NCBI GenBank assembly: GCA_934309475.1
Contig: CAKRDK010000013.1
Span: 1 to 61,239 of the forward strand
Direction: 5' to 3'
DNA from: an uncultured Roseburia sp.
Lineage (GTDB): Bacteria; Bacillota; Clostridia; Lachnospirales; Lachnospiraceae
DNA: 61,239 nucleotides
The position numbers were made by a program, and so were the translations under genes. The first letter of the stretch is position 1. The number at the start of each line of letters is the position of its first letter. The notes beneath the pieces are model-generated. The model was not told the origin of the DNA and searched no databases. It was given only the letters and a program-made list of their open reading frames with translations. Shown here one piece after another: positions 34,961 to 43,185 of this stretch.

Positions 34961-35149
34961 ATGACAAAGCAGATTTCAGAAAAAGAGTTATCCGCCTTGA
35001 ACGATTTACTGACAGAGGAAGAACTTTTGATTAAAAAGTTTAAAATGTTAGCGGAACGAAGCACAGATGAGGAAGTCAGTGCAAAATTCAATCAGATTTC
35101 CGAGAAACATCAGGGACATTTCAATTCCCTCTATGCACAGTTAGGTTAA
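34961..35149 (+). CDS. Small CotF-like spore-coat/ferritin-like helical protein
   Basis: 62 residues, nearly all helical, with DLLTEEELLIKKFKMLAERS and EKHQGHFNSL. It resembles half of the four-helix CotF/spore-coat-associated fold and is probably a homologue of the next gene, 17 bases downstream. A GAAGGGAG ribosome site precedes it. A spore role is inferred from the family. Confidence 0.72.
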   Translation: MTKQISEKELSALNDLLTEEELLIKKFKMLAERSTDEEVSAKFNQISEKHQGHFNSLYAQLG

Positions 35150-35166
35150 GGAAGGGTGGTAACAGA

Positions 35167-35433
35167 ATGCAGGAATTATACAGCGATAAAGAGATTTTAA
35201 CGGATGCATTGGTGGCAGAAAAGACAGCAACCGACCATTACAACACATTCGCAAACGAGTGTGTGCATGATAATGTCAGAGATGCCATTTTACACTGCCT
35301 TGAGCAGGAACACAGCATCCAGCAGGATGTGTTTGAGATGATGCACAGCAGAGGTCTTTACCCGACACCGGATGCGGAAGAGAAAAAGGTCGAGGGTGCA
35401 AAACAGAAGTTTTCACAGTGTGTTAAGTTTTAA
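35167..35433 (+). CDS. Spore coat protein CotF-like
   Basis: 88 residues. DALVAEKTATDHYNTFANEC and LEQEHSIQQDVFEMMHSRGL match the CotF family (four-helix, ferritin-like). The C-terminal PTPDAEEKKVEGAKQKF is the usual polar tail. It has AAGGGTGG upstream and forms an operon with the preceding small protein. Confidence 0.82.
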   Translation: MQELYSDKEILTDALVAEKTATDHYNTFANECVHDNVRDAILHCLEQEHSIQQDVFEMMHSRGLYPTPDAEEKKVEGAKQKFSQCVKF

Positions 35434-35470
35434 GAAGTCCGGAATAAACGAAAAAATTTTAGAAAAGTTA

Positions 35471-35508
35471 TTGACAAAAAACATGGGTTAGTTTAAACTA
35501 ACCCATGT
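35471..35508 (+). promoter_or_regulatory. Promoter and perfect 28-bp palindromic operator of the Fur-like gene
   Basis: TTGACA (35471-35476), 17 bases, TAAACT (35494-35499). A perfect palindrome spans 35481-35508 with core GTTAGTTTAAACTAAC (35487-35502) and covers the spacer and -10 box. Binding there would block the polymerase, so autorepression is likely. As RNA the palindrome would lie at or before the start site, so a DNA operator is more likely than a hairpin. Confidence 0.85.
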
Positions 35509-35544
35509 AGGAAAGTAATGTTCTAAAAGAGAGGAGAAAGGACG

Positions 35545-35844
35545 ATGAAATACAACACTGTAGCACAGAAGAAAGAAGATGAGGTTATCGACCAGCAGAA
35601 GCAGATGATTATCAATCAACTTCGTGACAACGGATGCCGCATCACACACCAGAGACTGGTATTGTTGGACGTTATTTTGGGGAGCGATTGTTCCAGCTGT
35701 AAAGAGATTTATTATAAAGCAAGCAAGGTAGATAAGAATATCGGCTTTGCAACGGTATATCGAATGATTAATATGTTAGAGGAAATCGGGGTTATTAATC
35801 GTAAGAACATGTACCGTATCGATGATTTAAACTTCTCTTATTGA
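35545..35844 (+). CDS. Short Fur-family regulator (DNA-binding domain only)
   Basis: 99 residues. The winged helix is intact (GCRITHQRLVLLDVILGSD, SCKEIYYKASK, IGFATVYRMINMLEEIGV), but the protein stops after the wing at DDLNFSY. The C-terminal dimerisation and metal-binding domain (HHH...C-x-x-C) of ordinary ~140-residue Fur/PerR/Zur proteins is absent. No remnant of it follows in any frame I could see. A CSSC pair (residues ~50-53) sits where Fur proteins have a histidine-containing segment. The operator core is not a classical Fur or PerR box. It likely represses its own promoter. Confidence 0.8.
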   Translation: MKYNTVAQKKEDEVIDQQKQMIINQLRDNGCRITHQRLVLLDVILGSDCSSCKEIYYKASKVDKNIGFATVYRMINMLEEIGVINRKNMYRIDDLNFSY

Positions 35845-35866
35845 GAAAAAATTTGAAAGACGGGGC

Positions 35867-35920
35867 TTGCAAAATGCAAATGCCTCTTTTATAATAAGTA
35901 TCAGTTAGTTAAGACTAACT
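35867..35920 (+). promoter_or_regulatory. Second promoter with the GTTAGT-N4-ACTAAC operator
   Basis: TTGCAA (35867-35872), 17 bases, TATAAT (35890-35895). GTTAGTTAAGACTAAC (35904-35919) lies eight bases after the -10 box, over the start site. Its arms equal those of the operator at 35487-35502. Confidence 0.8.
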
Positions 35921-35996
35921 ATTGCCAACCACATTTTTGTACATTCATATGAAAAAGAAGCATGCTAATACCACAGTTAGCAGGGCTTCTTTTTTT
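35902..35996 (+). ncRNA. Candidate operator-controlled small RNA
   Basis: A strong promoter (35867-35895) is followed about 95 bases later by a strong terminator: AAGAAGC/GCTTCTT plus TGCTAA/TTAGCA stems (35955-35991) and T7. No open frame of note lies between. The transcript would be de-repressed together with the Fur-like gene, similar in logic to RyhB- or FsrA-type RNAs. Targets are unknown. Confidence 0.6.
35954..35996 (+). terminator. Terminator of the small RNA
   Basis: Left arm 35955-35961 and 35963-35968, right arm 35977-35982 and 35985-35991, loop of 8 bases, then TTTTT. It also ends any read-through from the Fur-like gene. Confidence 0.88.
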
Positions 35997-35997
35997 A

Positions 35998-36026
35998 TTG
36001 CCTTATAAAAAAATTTCACGTATATC
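35998..36026 (+). promoter_or_regulatory. Possible promoter of the GH74 gene
   Basis: TTGCCT (35998-36003), 17 bases, TATATC (36021-36026), directly after the small-RNA terminator. The leader would be about 80 bases. No AAGGTAT element is found here, unlike the transporter and GH31 promoters downstream. Confidence 0.45.
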
Positions 36027-36114
36027 ACCTCTAATATGTTTAGTATTTTTTCGCAGGGGGCTGTGATAGACTTCAATCAGAAAAGGAAAAGTACAACCAG
36101 CATGGAGGAGAGAG

Positions 36115-38445
36115 ATGACAACAAAGGAAATAAAGTACCGTTACCGGAATCTGCCGATTCCGGGGGGGGGGTATGTGACAGGATTTCTTTATCATAAATA
36201 TAAGAAGAATCTTTTGTATCTTAGAACGGACATCGGCGGAACCTATCGGTTTGATGCAGGGCAGCAGACATGGAAGAGCCTGATTTCGCACGTGACACCG
36301 GAAGATTTGAGTGAGACGTATCCGATTTCGATTGCATTAGACGATAATTATCCGAACCGGCTTTACATTGCCTGCGGGGAAAACAGGACATCGGCAGGCG
36401 TGTTAGCTGTCTCAGAGGACTATGGGGAGCATTTTACCTATGAGAAAATCCCGGTGCTGATTCATGGAAATTTAAACGGAAGAGGAACCGGAGAGCGTCT
36501 GATTGTGGATGCAAAAAATAGTGAAAAGCTCTATTTTGCCAGCCAGAGGGATGGATTATGGATAAGTAAAGACCGTGGGAGGACCTGGGAAAAGGCAGAG
36601 TCTTTGCCGGAAGATTATCTGACATTTGCAGGCTTTGTGGGGGAACTGCTTCTTGTCGGAACCGCTGGCGTGACCACGGAAAAAGAGGATGGAAGCCGTG
36701 GACACAGCCTGTATTATTCTAGGGATTGCGGTAAGACGTTTTTAGAATTAGAAGAGCCTGCATCCCGCAGGATAGCGGGATGCAGGAAAAACGGTCAGGT
36801 CGCACAGCGCTTCTGCGTGGATGAAGATTATTTGTATGTCACGTTTGCATCGACCGGGAGGCGTTCCTATGTGATTGAAGATGGATATAGCTGTGATTCC
36901 GGGGATGTGTTAGACGGGCACATTGTGCGGTATCCGATTTTAGAAGATAAAACGCTGGGAAAAATGGAAGACATCACGCCGGGAGCTGCTTCAAAGGTCA
37001 AAGGAGTGGGGCTTAAAGGAATCCAAAAAGGTGAGATGTTAGAGTACGGTTTTTCGGGAATCGATGTCTCACGGAAGACGAAGGGCATGCTGATTGCAAC
37101 TACCATTGTAAAAGATGATGGCGACAGTGTTTTCTTATCTTATGATGCAGGGGCGACCTGGCAGCAGATTCTCTACGGATTAGACGAAGGAACGATTACG
37201 TTCCGTGCGCCGTATATGAGACCGGAGTGTAACGGCGGAGAATCCCTGATTCACTGGCTGAGCGATATAAAAATCAATCCGTTTGATGATAATGAGGCAT
37301 GGTTTAATTCCGGTACCGGGGTATTCCGGACACGCAGCCTAAAAGAAAACGACTGTGCGTTCACAGACTGGTGTGATGGAATCGAGGAGACGGTTCACCT
37401 AAATGTTTACAGTCTTCCAGGGGTAAAGACAAGAGTAGTTGATATTTTGGGGGATTTGGGAGGCTTCTTATTCGAAGATTTGACGAAGCCGTGTGACAAT
37501 TCTTTTGCGGATGCCGAGGGAAACCGTTATATAACCTGTATCAATGCGGACTACTGCGAAAATGACCCGGATACAATCATTGTGACACCGCGCGGCAACT
37601 GGAAGGGAAAGACGAAGGGCGGTCTGATTTTATCAAAAGATGGTGGGAAAACGTTTGAGCGGCTTGCCATGCCGTTTGGCATCTCGGAGGAGATAGATAA
37701 AGCCTTACGGGAGATTGAGCATCCGAATGTCAATTCCGGCTGGGTGGCAATCTCTCCTGATGGGAATAACATTGTCTGGTCGATTGCAGACATGATTACG
37801 CTTCCTTTCAGCAGAGTGGTGGCAAGTACAGACGGCGGAGCGACCTTTCAAAAGAGCAGAGTTTTTTCAAAAGAAGGCGTGGAGCAAAAAAGCGGCACCT
37901 TAAAAGTGTTTTCTGACCGGAAGCGGAGCGGTTTATTTTATGGATTTGGTGGTAATGGGCAGCTTTACATCAGCAGGGATGGAGGCATCCGTTTCTATGA
38001 GACCGGGACTGTGTTAAGCGGAGTTGACTTTGGGAAAATTGACTGTACAGACAAGACGGAAATCCGTGCAGATGCCGGGGCGGACGGCGTTTTTTATATC
38101 GCTGCCGCAGAGCATGGGCTGCTTAAACTTGGCTTTAAGGAAGATGGTCTGGTGCAGGTGACGCACCTTGGCGCAAAAGAGGACATCATTTACCGGGTTG
38201 GACTTGGTATCGGGGCAGGGGAGACGGATTACCGGAGTGGAAAGAAAGTGCTCTACTGCAACGGCGTGATAGACGGAACCTATGGTTTTTATCGCACGCA
38301 GGATGAGGGACTCACGTGGGAGCGCATCAATACCAAACGACAAATGTACGGAGAAATCAACAGCATCGATGGTGACAAACAGAAGTTTGGCAGGTTTTAT
38401 CTTGCGACGGGGTCGAATGGGATTCTCTATGGGGAAGAAGAATAG
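36115..38445 (+). CDS. GH74-like xyloglucanase without signal peptide
   Basis: 776 residues of double beta-propeller with many BNR/Asp-box turns (S-K-D-R-G-R-T-W, S-K-D-G-G-K-T-F, STDGGATF, SRDGGIRF, TQDEGLTW). The opening PIPGGGYVTG...LRTDIGGTYRF is the GH74 signature, with D39 as the probable catalytic base. GH74 enzymes cut the glucan backbone of xyloglucan. Most are secreted, but this one starts MTTKEIKYRY and has no leader, so it probably acts on imported oligosaccharides. GGAGGAGAG precedes the ATG. A ten-G tract covers codons 16-19. The GH31 gene follows 11 bases on. Confidence 0.85.
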   Translation: MTTKEIKYRYRNLPIPGGGYVTGFLYHKYKKNLLYLRTDIGGTYRFDAGQQTWKSLISHVTPEDLSETYPISIALDDNYPNRLYIACGENRTSAGVLAVSEDYGEHFTYEKIPVLIHGNLNGRGTGERLIVDAKNSEKLYFASQRDGLWISKDRGRTWEKAESLPEDYLTFAGFVGELLLVGTAGVTTEKEDGSRGHSLYYSRDCGKTFLELEEPASRRIAGCRKNGQVAQRFCVDEDYLYVTFASTGRRSYVIEDGYSCDSGDVLDGHIVRYPILEDKTLGKMEDITPGAASKVKGVGLKGIQKGEMLEYGFSGIDVSRKTKGMLIATTIVKDDGDSVFLSYDAGATWQQILYGLDEGTITFRAPYMRPECNGGESLIHWLSDIKINPFDDNEAWFNSGTGVFRTRSLKENDCAFTDWCDGIEETVHLNVYSLPGVKTRVVDILGDLGGFLFEDLTKPCDNSFADAEGNRYITCINADYCENDPDTIIVTPRGNWKGKTKGGLILSKDGGKTFERLAMPFGISEEIDKALREIEHPNVNSGWVAISPDGNNIVWSIADMITLPFSRVVASTDGGATFQKSRVFSKEGVEQKSGTLKVFSDRKRSGLFYGFGGNGQLYISRDGGIRFYETGTVLSGVDFGKIDCTDKTEIRADAGADGVFYIAAAEHGLLKLGFKEDGLVQVTHLGAKEDIIYRVGLGIGAGETDYRSGKKVLYCNGVIDGTYGFYRTQDEGLTWERINTKRQMYGEINSIDGDKQKFGRFYLATGSNGILYGEEE
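36162..36171 (+). repeat. Ten-G homopolymer in the 5' coding region of the GH74 gene
   Basis: Ten consecutive G residues encode the end of Pro16 and Gly17-19. Loss of one G gives GGT ATG TGA, an immediate stop. Gain of one leads to TAA within about a dozen codons. Such tracts are classic slipped-strand switches. Confidence 0.95.
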
Positions 38446-38456
38446 GAGGAGTATCA

Positions 38457-40523
38457 ATGCACATATATCAGGAAGAGAAGAAAGTAATCATTGCGGAAGG
38501 GAAAAAGCAGGTCTGGATTGAGCCGTGGGGCGAGAATTCATTTCGCGTGCGCATGACGGCAGAGCCTAAAATGGATGAGAACGATTGGGCACTGACCGAA
38601 AAAGTGCCGGAAGTGCCGGTCAAGATTTCCTTTGAGACGGTGGATGTGACAGACCCATGGTATCAGGGGGAAGAATACAGCCGGTATCACCAGACGGGAA
38701 CACAAGTTACAATTGTAAATGGAAAAATCACAGCAAAGGTATCCCACGAGGGCTGGATTCGGTTTTTGAATCAGCGGGGAGAAGTGCTGACAGAAGAATA
38801 CTGGCGGAACCGAAACCGCATCAACCGTTACTGCGTACCGCTCCGGATTGATGCAAGAGAATTAAAACCGGTTCCGGGCGGCACGGATTACGAATTGACT
38901 GCACGTTTTGAGGCGTATGATGATGAAAAAATATTTGGAATGGGGCAGTATCAGGAGAAGCATTTGAATAAAAAAGGAGCTGTTTTGGAATTAGCGCACC
39001 GCAACAGCCAGGCGAGTGTTCCATTCTTCGTCTCAAGCCGTGGATACGGATTTTTCTGGAATAATCCTGCAATCGGAACAGCAGCGTTTGGAATGAACAA
39101 AACGGAGTGGTATGCAAAAAGAACGAAAAAGTTAGATTATTTTATCACGGCAGGCGACACCCCGGCAGAAATTGAGGCGCAGTATTCCCTTGCAACCGGA
39201 AGAACACCGATGATGCCGGAATACGGAATGGGTTACTGGCAGTGTAAACTCCGTTACCGCACGCAGGAAGAGATTTTAGCGGTGGCAAGGGAGCACAAAA
39301 GACGCGGACTTCCGATGGATGCAATTGTAGTTGATTTCTTTCACTGGACGATGCAGGGAGACTTCAAGTTTGAGCCGCTCGACTGGCCGGATCCGGAAGC
39401 CATGGTAAAAGAATTAAAGGAAATGGGAATTGAGACTGTTGTCTCCGTGTGGCCGACGATTGATGAGCGCAGTGAAAACTATGGAAAAATGAAAGAGATG
39501 GGCTATCTTGTGGAACCTGACCGGGGCATGGAACAGCACATGACCTGGATGGGCAATACGGTCTTTTATGATGCAACGCATCCGGGAGCACAAAAGTATG
39601 TGTGGGAGCGCTGTAAGGAGAATTATTATAAGAAGGGAATCCGTTGTTTCTGGTTAGATGAGGCGGAGCCGGAGTATGGACCGTATGATTTTGACAACTA
39701 CCGCTATTATGCAGGACCGGCATTACAGTGCACAAACACTTATCCGGTCGGCTATGCAAAAGGATTTTATGACGGCTTAAAGGAAGCGGGAGAGACGGAA
39801 GTATTAAGTCTCGTGCGCTGTGCGTGGGCAGGAAGCCAGAAGTACGGTGTGCTCACCTGGTCAGGAGATATTCATTCTTCGTTCCGTGCCATGCGGGAAC
39901 AGCTTCAGGCAGGACTTAGCATGGGGATGGCAGGAATTCCATGGTGGACATCCGACATCGGAGGATTTTTAGGTGGAAACATCAAGGATAAAGATTTTCA
40001 GGAATTGTTAGTCCGCTGGTTTGCGTGGGGAGCGTTCTGCCCGGTATTCCGTATGCACGGAGAACGTTCGCCGTGGTATGAGAGAGAGGAAGAGTTCAGA
40101 AACGGCGTGCGGCAGCTGACAAGCGGCCAGGACAATGAGGTATGGAGCTTTGGCGAAGATAACTACAAGATTCTTTCTAATTATCTGTTTATCCGCGAGC
40201 GGTTAAGACCTTATATCAGAACCTGCATGGAGGAGGCAAGCCGGACGGGAGCACCTGTTATGCGTCCGTTGTTTTTTGATTTCCCGGAGGATGAAAAATG
40301 CTGGGAGACAGAGGATGCATATATGTTTGGCGCAGATTTATTCGTGGCACCGGTGATGGAGGCAGGTGTGACGGAGCGCAGTATTTATCTTCCGAAGGGC
40401 GCAAAATGGACAGATGCGAACACGAAAAAAGTGTATGAGGGCGGACAGACTGTCACGGTACCGGCACCGCTTGAGATTATCCCGGTCATGATACGGGATG
40501 GGAAAAACTTTGATATTTATTAA
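38457..40523 (+). CDS. GH31 alpha-xylosidase-like enzyme
   Basis: 688 residues. N-terminal beta-sandwich (~1-215), then the GH31 barrel. The nucleophile is D401 in FWLDEAEPEYG and the acid is D471 in WSGDIHSSF. WWTSDIGGFLGG and FRMHGERSPW are conserved substrate-site segments. No signal peptide. In this locus the likely role is removal of alpha-1,6-xylose from xyloglucan oligosaccharides in the cytoplasm. Alpha-glucosidase activity is an alternative that sequence alone cannot exclude. It is 11 bases after GH74, in the same operon. Confidence 0.87.
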   Translation: MHIYQEEKKVIIAEGKKQVWIEPWGENSFRVRMTAEPKMDENDWALTEKVPEVPVKISFETVDVTDPWYQGEEYSRYHQTGTQVTIVNGKITAKVSHEGWIRFLNQRGEVLTEEYWRNRNRINRYCVPLRIDARELKPVPGGTDYELTARFEAYDDEKIFGMGQYQEKHLNKKGAVLELAHRNSQASVPFFVSSRGYGFFWNNPAIGTAAFGMNKTEWYAKRTKKLDYFITAGDTPAEIEAQYSLATGRTPMMPEYGMGYWQCKLRYRTQEEILAVAREHKRRGLPMDAIVVDFFHWTMQGDFKFEPLDWPDPEAMVKELKEMGIETVVSVWPTIDERSENYGKMKEMGYLVEPDRGMEQHMTWMGNTVFYDATHPGAQKYVWERCKENYYKKGIRCFWLDEAEPEYGPYDFDNYRYYAGPALQCTNTYPVGYAKGFYDGLKEAGETEVLSLVRCAWAGSQKYGVLTWSGDIHSSFRAMREQLQAGLSMGMAGIPWWTSDIGGFLGGNIKDKDFQELLVRWFAWGAFCPVFRMHGERSPWYEREEEFRNGVRQLTSGQDNEVWSFGEDNYKILSNYLFIRERLRPYIRTCMEEASRTGAPVMRPLFFDFPEDEKCWETEDAYMFGADLFVAPVMEAGVTERSIYLPKGAKWTDANTKKVYEGGQTVTVPAPLEIIPVMIRDGKNFDIY

Positions 40524-40563
40524 GGGGTAATCCCAAAATTCATGTATTTTTTATCGAGTATTT

Positions 40564-40596
40564 AAGGTATTTCTTTTTTACCGGTGATTATATAAT
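40564..40596 (+). promoter_or_regulatory. Activator-type promoter of the xyloglucan ABC transporter operon
   Basis: TATAAT at 40591-40596 has no matching -35 box. AAGGTAT (40564-40570) starts 27 bases upstream of the -10, the same spacing as in the promoter at 48983-49015. This suggests a shared activator, most likely the YesN-type regulator in the locus. Confidence 0.6.
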
Positions 40597-40651
40597 AATC
40601 GTAAGTTAAGAGAAATCTTATGATACAAATGGAGAAGTAGTGGAGGTTATA

Positions 40652-42106
40652 ATGAAAGAGAGTGAAGTATCCGTCAGGGAAAAGAAAGCAGAAAAATTAT
40701 ATTATGTTCTGCGGATTGCTGCCTTGCTGGCAACGGTTTTAGTATTTGTTCCGGGAATGAACCCGGCGAAGATCAGTAACTTAATCAATAAGAACATGTC
40801 ACTGTTCACAAGTGCGGTATCTTATTCGAGTCTGACAAGTGAGTGTGGAAGGGCATTCCGTATGGGCTGGGTATCACAATCTGTGTTTATCCTGCTTATG
40901 GTATCGGCATTGTTAGTTTTAGCAGGCATCCTGTTAGGAGCAGCCGGAGGATGCATGTCTGTCGGTAACCTGAAATTAAAAAATCTTGGGATTCGTTTTT
41001 CGGTGGGCGGCTCGCTGACACAGACAGTCGGAATAGTAATGCTTTATGTCAGCTACATTCTGATGAGCCAGGCACAGAAACAGGAGAAAATCGGAGCGGC
41101 GATTCCGAGTGGATTCTGGGTATTCGTTGGCATGACCGTTCTTACCCTGGTACTTTCAATTATGATTTTAGTTGTTTTGCCGAAAGCAGAGAAGGATGCA
41201 AAATATGAGATGGAATCGAAATATTCCCTGTTTTTGATGTTCATGCCGTTTGCGGCACTGGCATTCCTGTTTTGCTATCTTCCACTGTATGGATGGAGAT
41301 ATGCCTTCTTCGATTACAAGGCAGGTGGAACGTTATCGCGGGATAATTTTGTTGGATTTAAATGGTTTACCTATTTGTTCCAGAATGAAGCGACAAGAAA
41401 AGATATTGTCCGTGTCTTAAAGAACACACTTGCAATGAGTGGATTAGGAATTGCAACGAGCTGGGTTCCAATGGCATTTGCCATTTTCTTAAATGAATTT
41501 AAGAGCAAGAGATTCCGTCGTTTTGTGCAGACGTTTACCACAATTCCAAACTTTGTCAGCTGGGTTTTAATCTATGCGATTGCCCTTGCTATTTTCTCGA
41601 CAGACGGATTTGTGAATACATTTGCCATGTCAAGGGGCTGGATTACAGAGGGAACGAACTATCTGATGGGCGATACCCACACCTGGCTTAAGATGCTCGC
41701 CTGGGGACTCTGGAAGGGAATCGGATGGAGTGCCATTATTTACATAGCCGGTATTTCCGGTATCGACAAACAGCTTTATGAGGCGGCAACCGTGGATGGT
41801 GCGGGACGTTTCCAGAAAATGTGGAATGTGACACTTCCGGGACTGCTTCCAACCTACTGCGTTATGCTTTTGATGGCAATAGCCGGTATTTTGAGCAATG
41901 GTATGGATCAGTATTTGGTATTCCAGAATGCGACGAATTCTAACCATATCATGGTACTTGATTTATATGTTTACAACTTAGGTATCGGAAACGGAAGTAT
42001 TCCGCTCTCGACCGTGGTAAGTATGGCGAAGTCCATTGTCAGTGTGGTACTGCTTTTTGTGGCAAACCGTATTTCAAAGGCAATTCGTGGCGAGAGTATT
42101 GTATAG
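40652..42106 (+). CDS. ABC transporter permease, LplB type, with extra N-terminal membrane region
   Basis: 484 residues. The C-terminal ~290 residues are a normal CUT1 permease with the EAA loop (LYEAATVDGAGRFQKMWNVT, about 370-390). Before it lie four additional hydrophobic helices (about 20-40, 70-100, 120-140, 150-175), giving a protein ~180 residues longer than the usual LplB. It forms the membrane channel with the next gene. ATG at 40652 follows GGAGG; an in-frame GTG at 40640 overlaps that site. The extension's role is unknown. Confidence 0.88.
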   Translation: MKESEVSVREKKAEKLYYVLRIAALLATVLVFVPGMNPAKISNLINKNMSLFTSAVSYSSLTSECGRAFRMGWVSQSVFILLMVSALLVLAGILLGAAGGCMSVGNLKLKNLGIRFSVGGSLTQTVGIVMLYVSYILMSQAQKQEKIGAAIPSGFWVFVGMTVLTLVLSIMILVVLPKAEKDAKYEMESKYSLFLMFMPFAALAFLFCYLPLYGWRYAFFDYKAGGTLSRDNFVGFKWFTYLFQNEATRKDIVRVLKNTLAMSGLGIATSWVPMAFAIFLNEFKSKRFRRFVQTFTTIPNFVSWVLIYAIALAIFSTDGFVNTFAMSRGWITEGTNYLMGDTHTWLKMLAWGLWKGIGWSAIIYIAGISGIDKQLYEAATVDGAGRFQKMWNVTLPGLLPTYCVMLLMAIAGILSNGMDQYLVFQNATNSNHIMVLDLYVYNLGIGNGSIPLSTVVSMAKSIVSVVLLFVANRISKAIRGESIV

Positions 42107-42118
42107 GAGGGAAGTAAC

Positions 42119-43087
42119 ATGGCAAAGACACAGCAGGAAAAGTTAGATGAAAAAGCGGAGAAAGCTTACTATAAAACACATAAGCGGAAATACAAATTAA
42201 AACCGGGTGATATCGTGTTTTACATTTTAAATTACACGTTTTATATCCTGTTTACATTAAGTTGTATTTTCCCATTTTACTACATCTTTATCAATACCAT
42301 TTCCGATAATGATCTGGTAAAAAAAGGGGCAATCAATTTTATTCCACATGGAATCAATATCAGCAACTACTTAGCACTTACAAATGTAAATGATTTAGGA
42401 ACATCACTTATCGTATCGCTTGCAAGAACGTTACTTGGAACTGCCCTGATGGTGTTAGCTTCCGGTTTCGTGGGTTATCTTGTGACAAAAGAAGAGATGT
42501 GGCACCGGAAATTCTGGTATCGTTTCTTAGTCATTACCATGTATTTTAATGCGGGATTAATCCCATGGTATTTGAATATGTCAATGTTGGGATTGACGAA
42601 TAATTTTGCCGCCTACATCATTCCGGGTATCGTGGCACCTTACAATATTATTCTGGTAAAGACTTATATTGAATCGATTCCAAAAGAGTTAGAGGAGAGT
42701 GCCTTTATCGATGGAGCTTCCTATATGACGGTATTCCGGAAATTAATCTGGCCGCTCAGTAAGCCGATTCTTGCAACGGTTGCAATTTTTGGAGCGGTAG
42801 GTCAGTGGAACTCCTTTACGGATTCCCTGATTTTAATGCAGAATGCACCGGAGTTATATACGTTACAGCACCGTCTGTACATTTACCTGAATTCCTCTTC
42901 TAACTTAGGTTCGGTCATGAACAGCGGAAGCAGTACGGCAGCAGCAGCGGCGATGGAAAATGCACTGAATGCGAAAGTAATCAAGTACACAATTTCAATG
43001 GTATCGATTATTCCGATTCTTTTGGTATATCCATTCATGCAGCGTTATTTTGAAGAAGGTATTATGTTAGGAGCAGTAAAAGGTTAA
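42119..43087 (+). CDS. ABC transporter permease, LplC/YtcP type
   Basis: 322 residues, six transmembrane helices, EAA loop ELEESAFIDGASYMTVFRKL (around 197-216). The C-terminus EEGIMLGAVKG is the hallmark of this permease family. It partners with the preceding permease, 12 bases upstream. Confidence 0.93.
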   Translation: MAKTQQEKLDEKAEKAYYKTHKRKYKLKPGDIVFYILNYTFYILFTLSCIFPFYYIFINTISDNDLVKKGAINFIPHGINISNYLALTNVNDLGTSLIVSLARTLLGTALMVLASGFVGYLVTKEEMWHRKFWYRFLVITMYFNAGLIPWYLNMSMLGLTNNFAAYIIPGIVAPYNIILVKTYIESIPKELEESAFIDGASYMTVFRKLIWPLSKPILATVAIFGAVGQWNSFTDSLILMQNAPELYTLQHRLYIYLNSSSNLGSVMNSGSSTAAAAAMENALNAKVIKYTISMVSIIPILLVYPFMQRYFEEGIMLGAVKG

Positions 43088-43097
43088 CAGGTTTTTT

Positions 43098-43177
43098 CCC
43101 GTGGCTGCCGCAAGGTAAGCGCGGGTGATGATAAAAAAAGAAAAGGAGGGTGAAGTGTAGGGAACGTGACTCTACAC
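43098..43177 (+). promoter_or_regulatory. Hairpins between the permease and binding-protein genes
   Basis: An imperfect hairpin CCCGTG/CGCGGG with inner pairs (43098-43125) follows the permease stop. After the ribosome site AAAGGAGGG (43142-43150) comes a second hairpin GTGTAG/CTACAC (43155-43177), which lies between that site and the chosen ATG at 43186. The first could stabilise the binding-protein mRNA. The second could bring the ribosome site close to the start codon. Confidence 0.5.
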
Positions 43178-43185
43178 GAAGTAAT

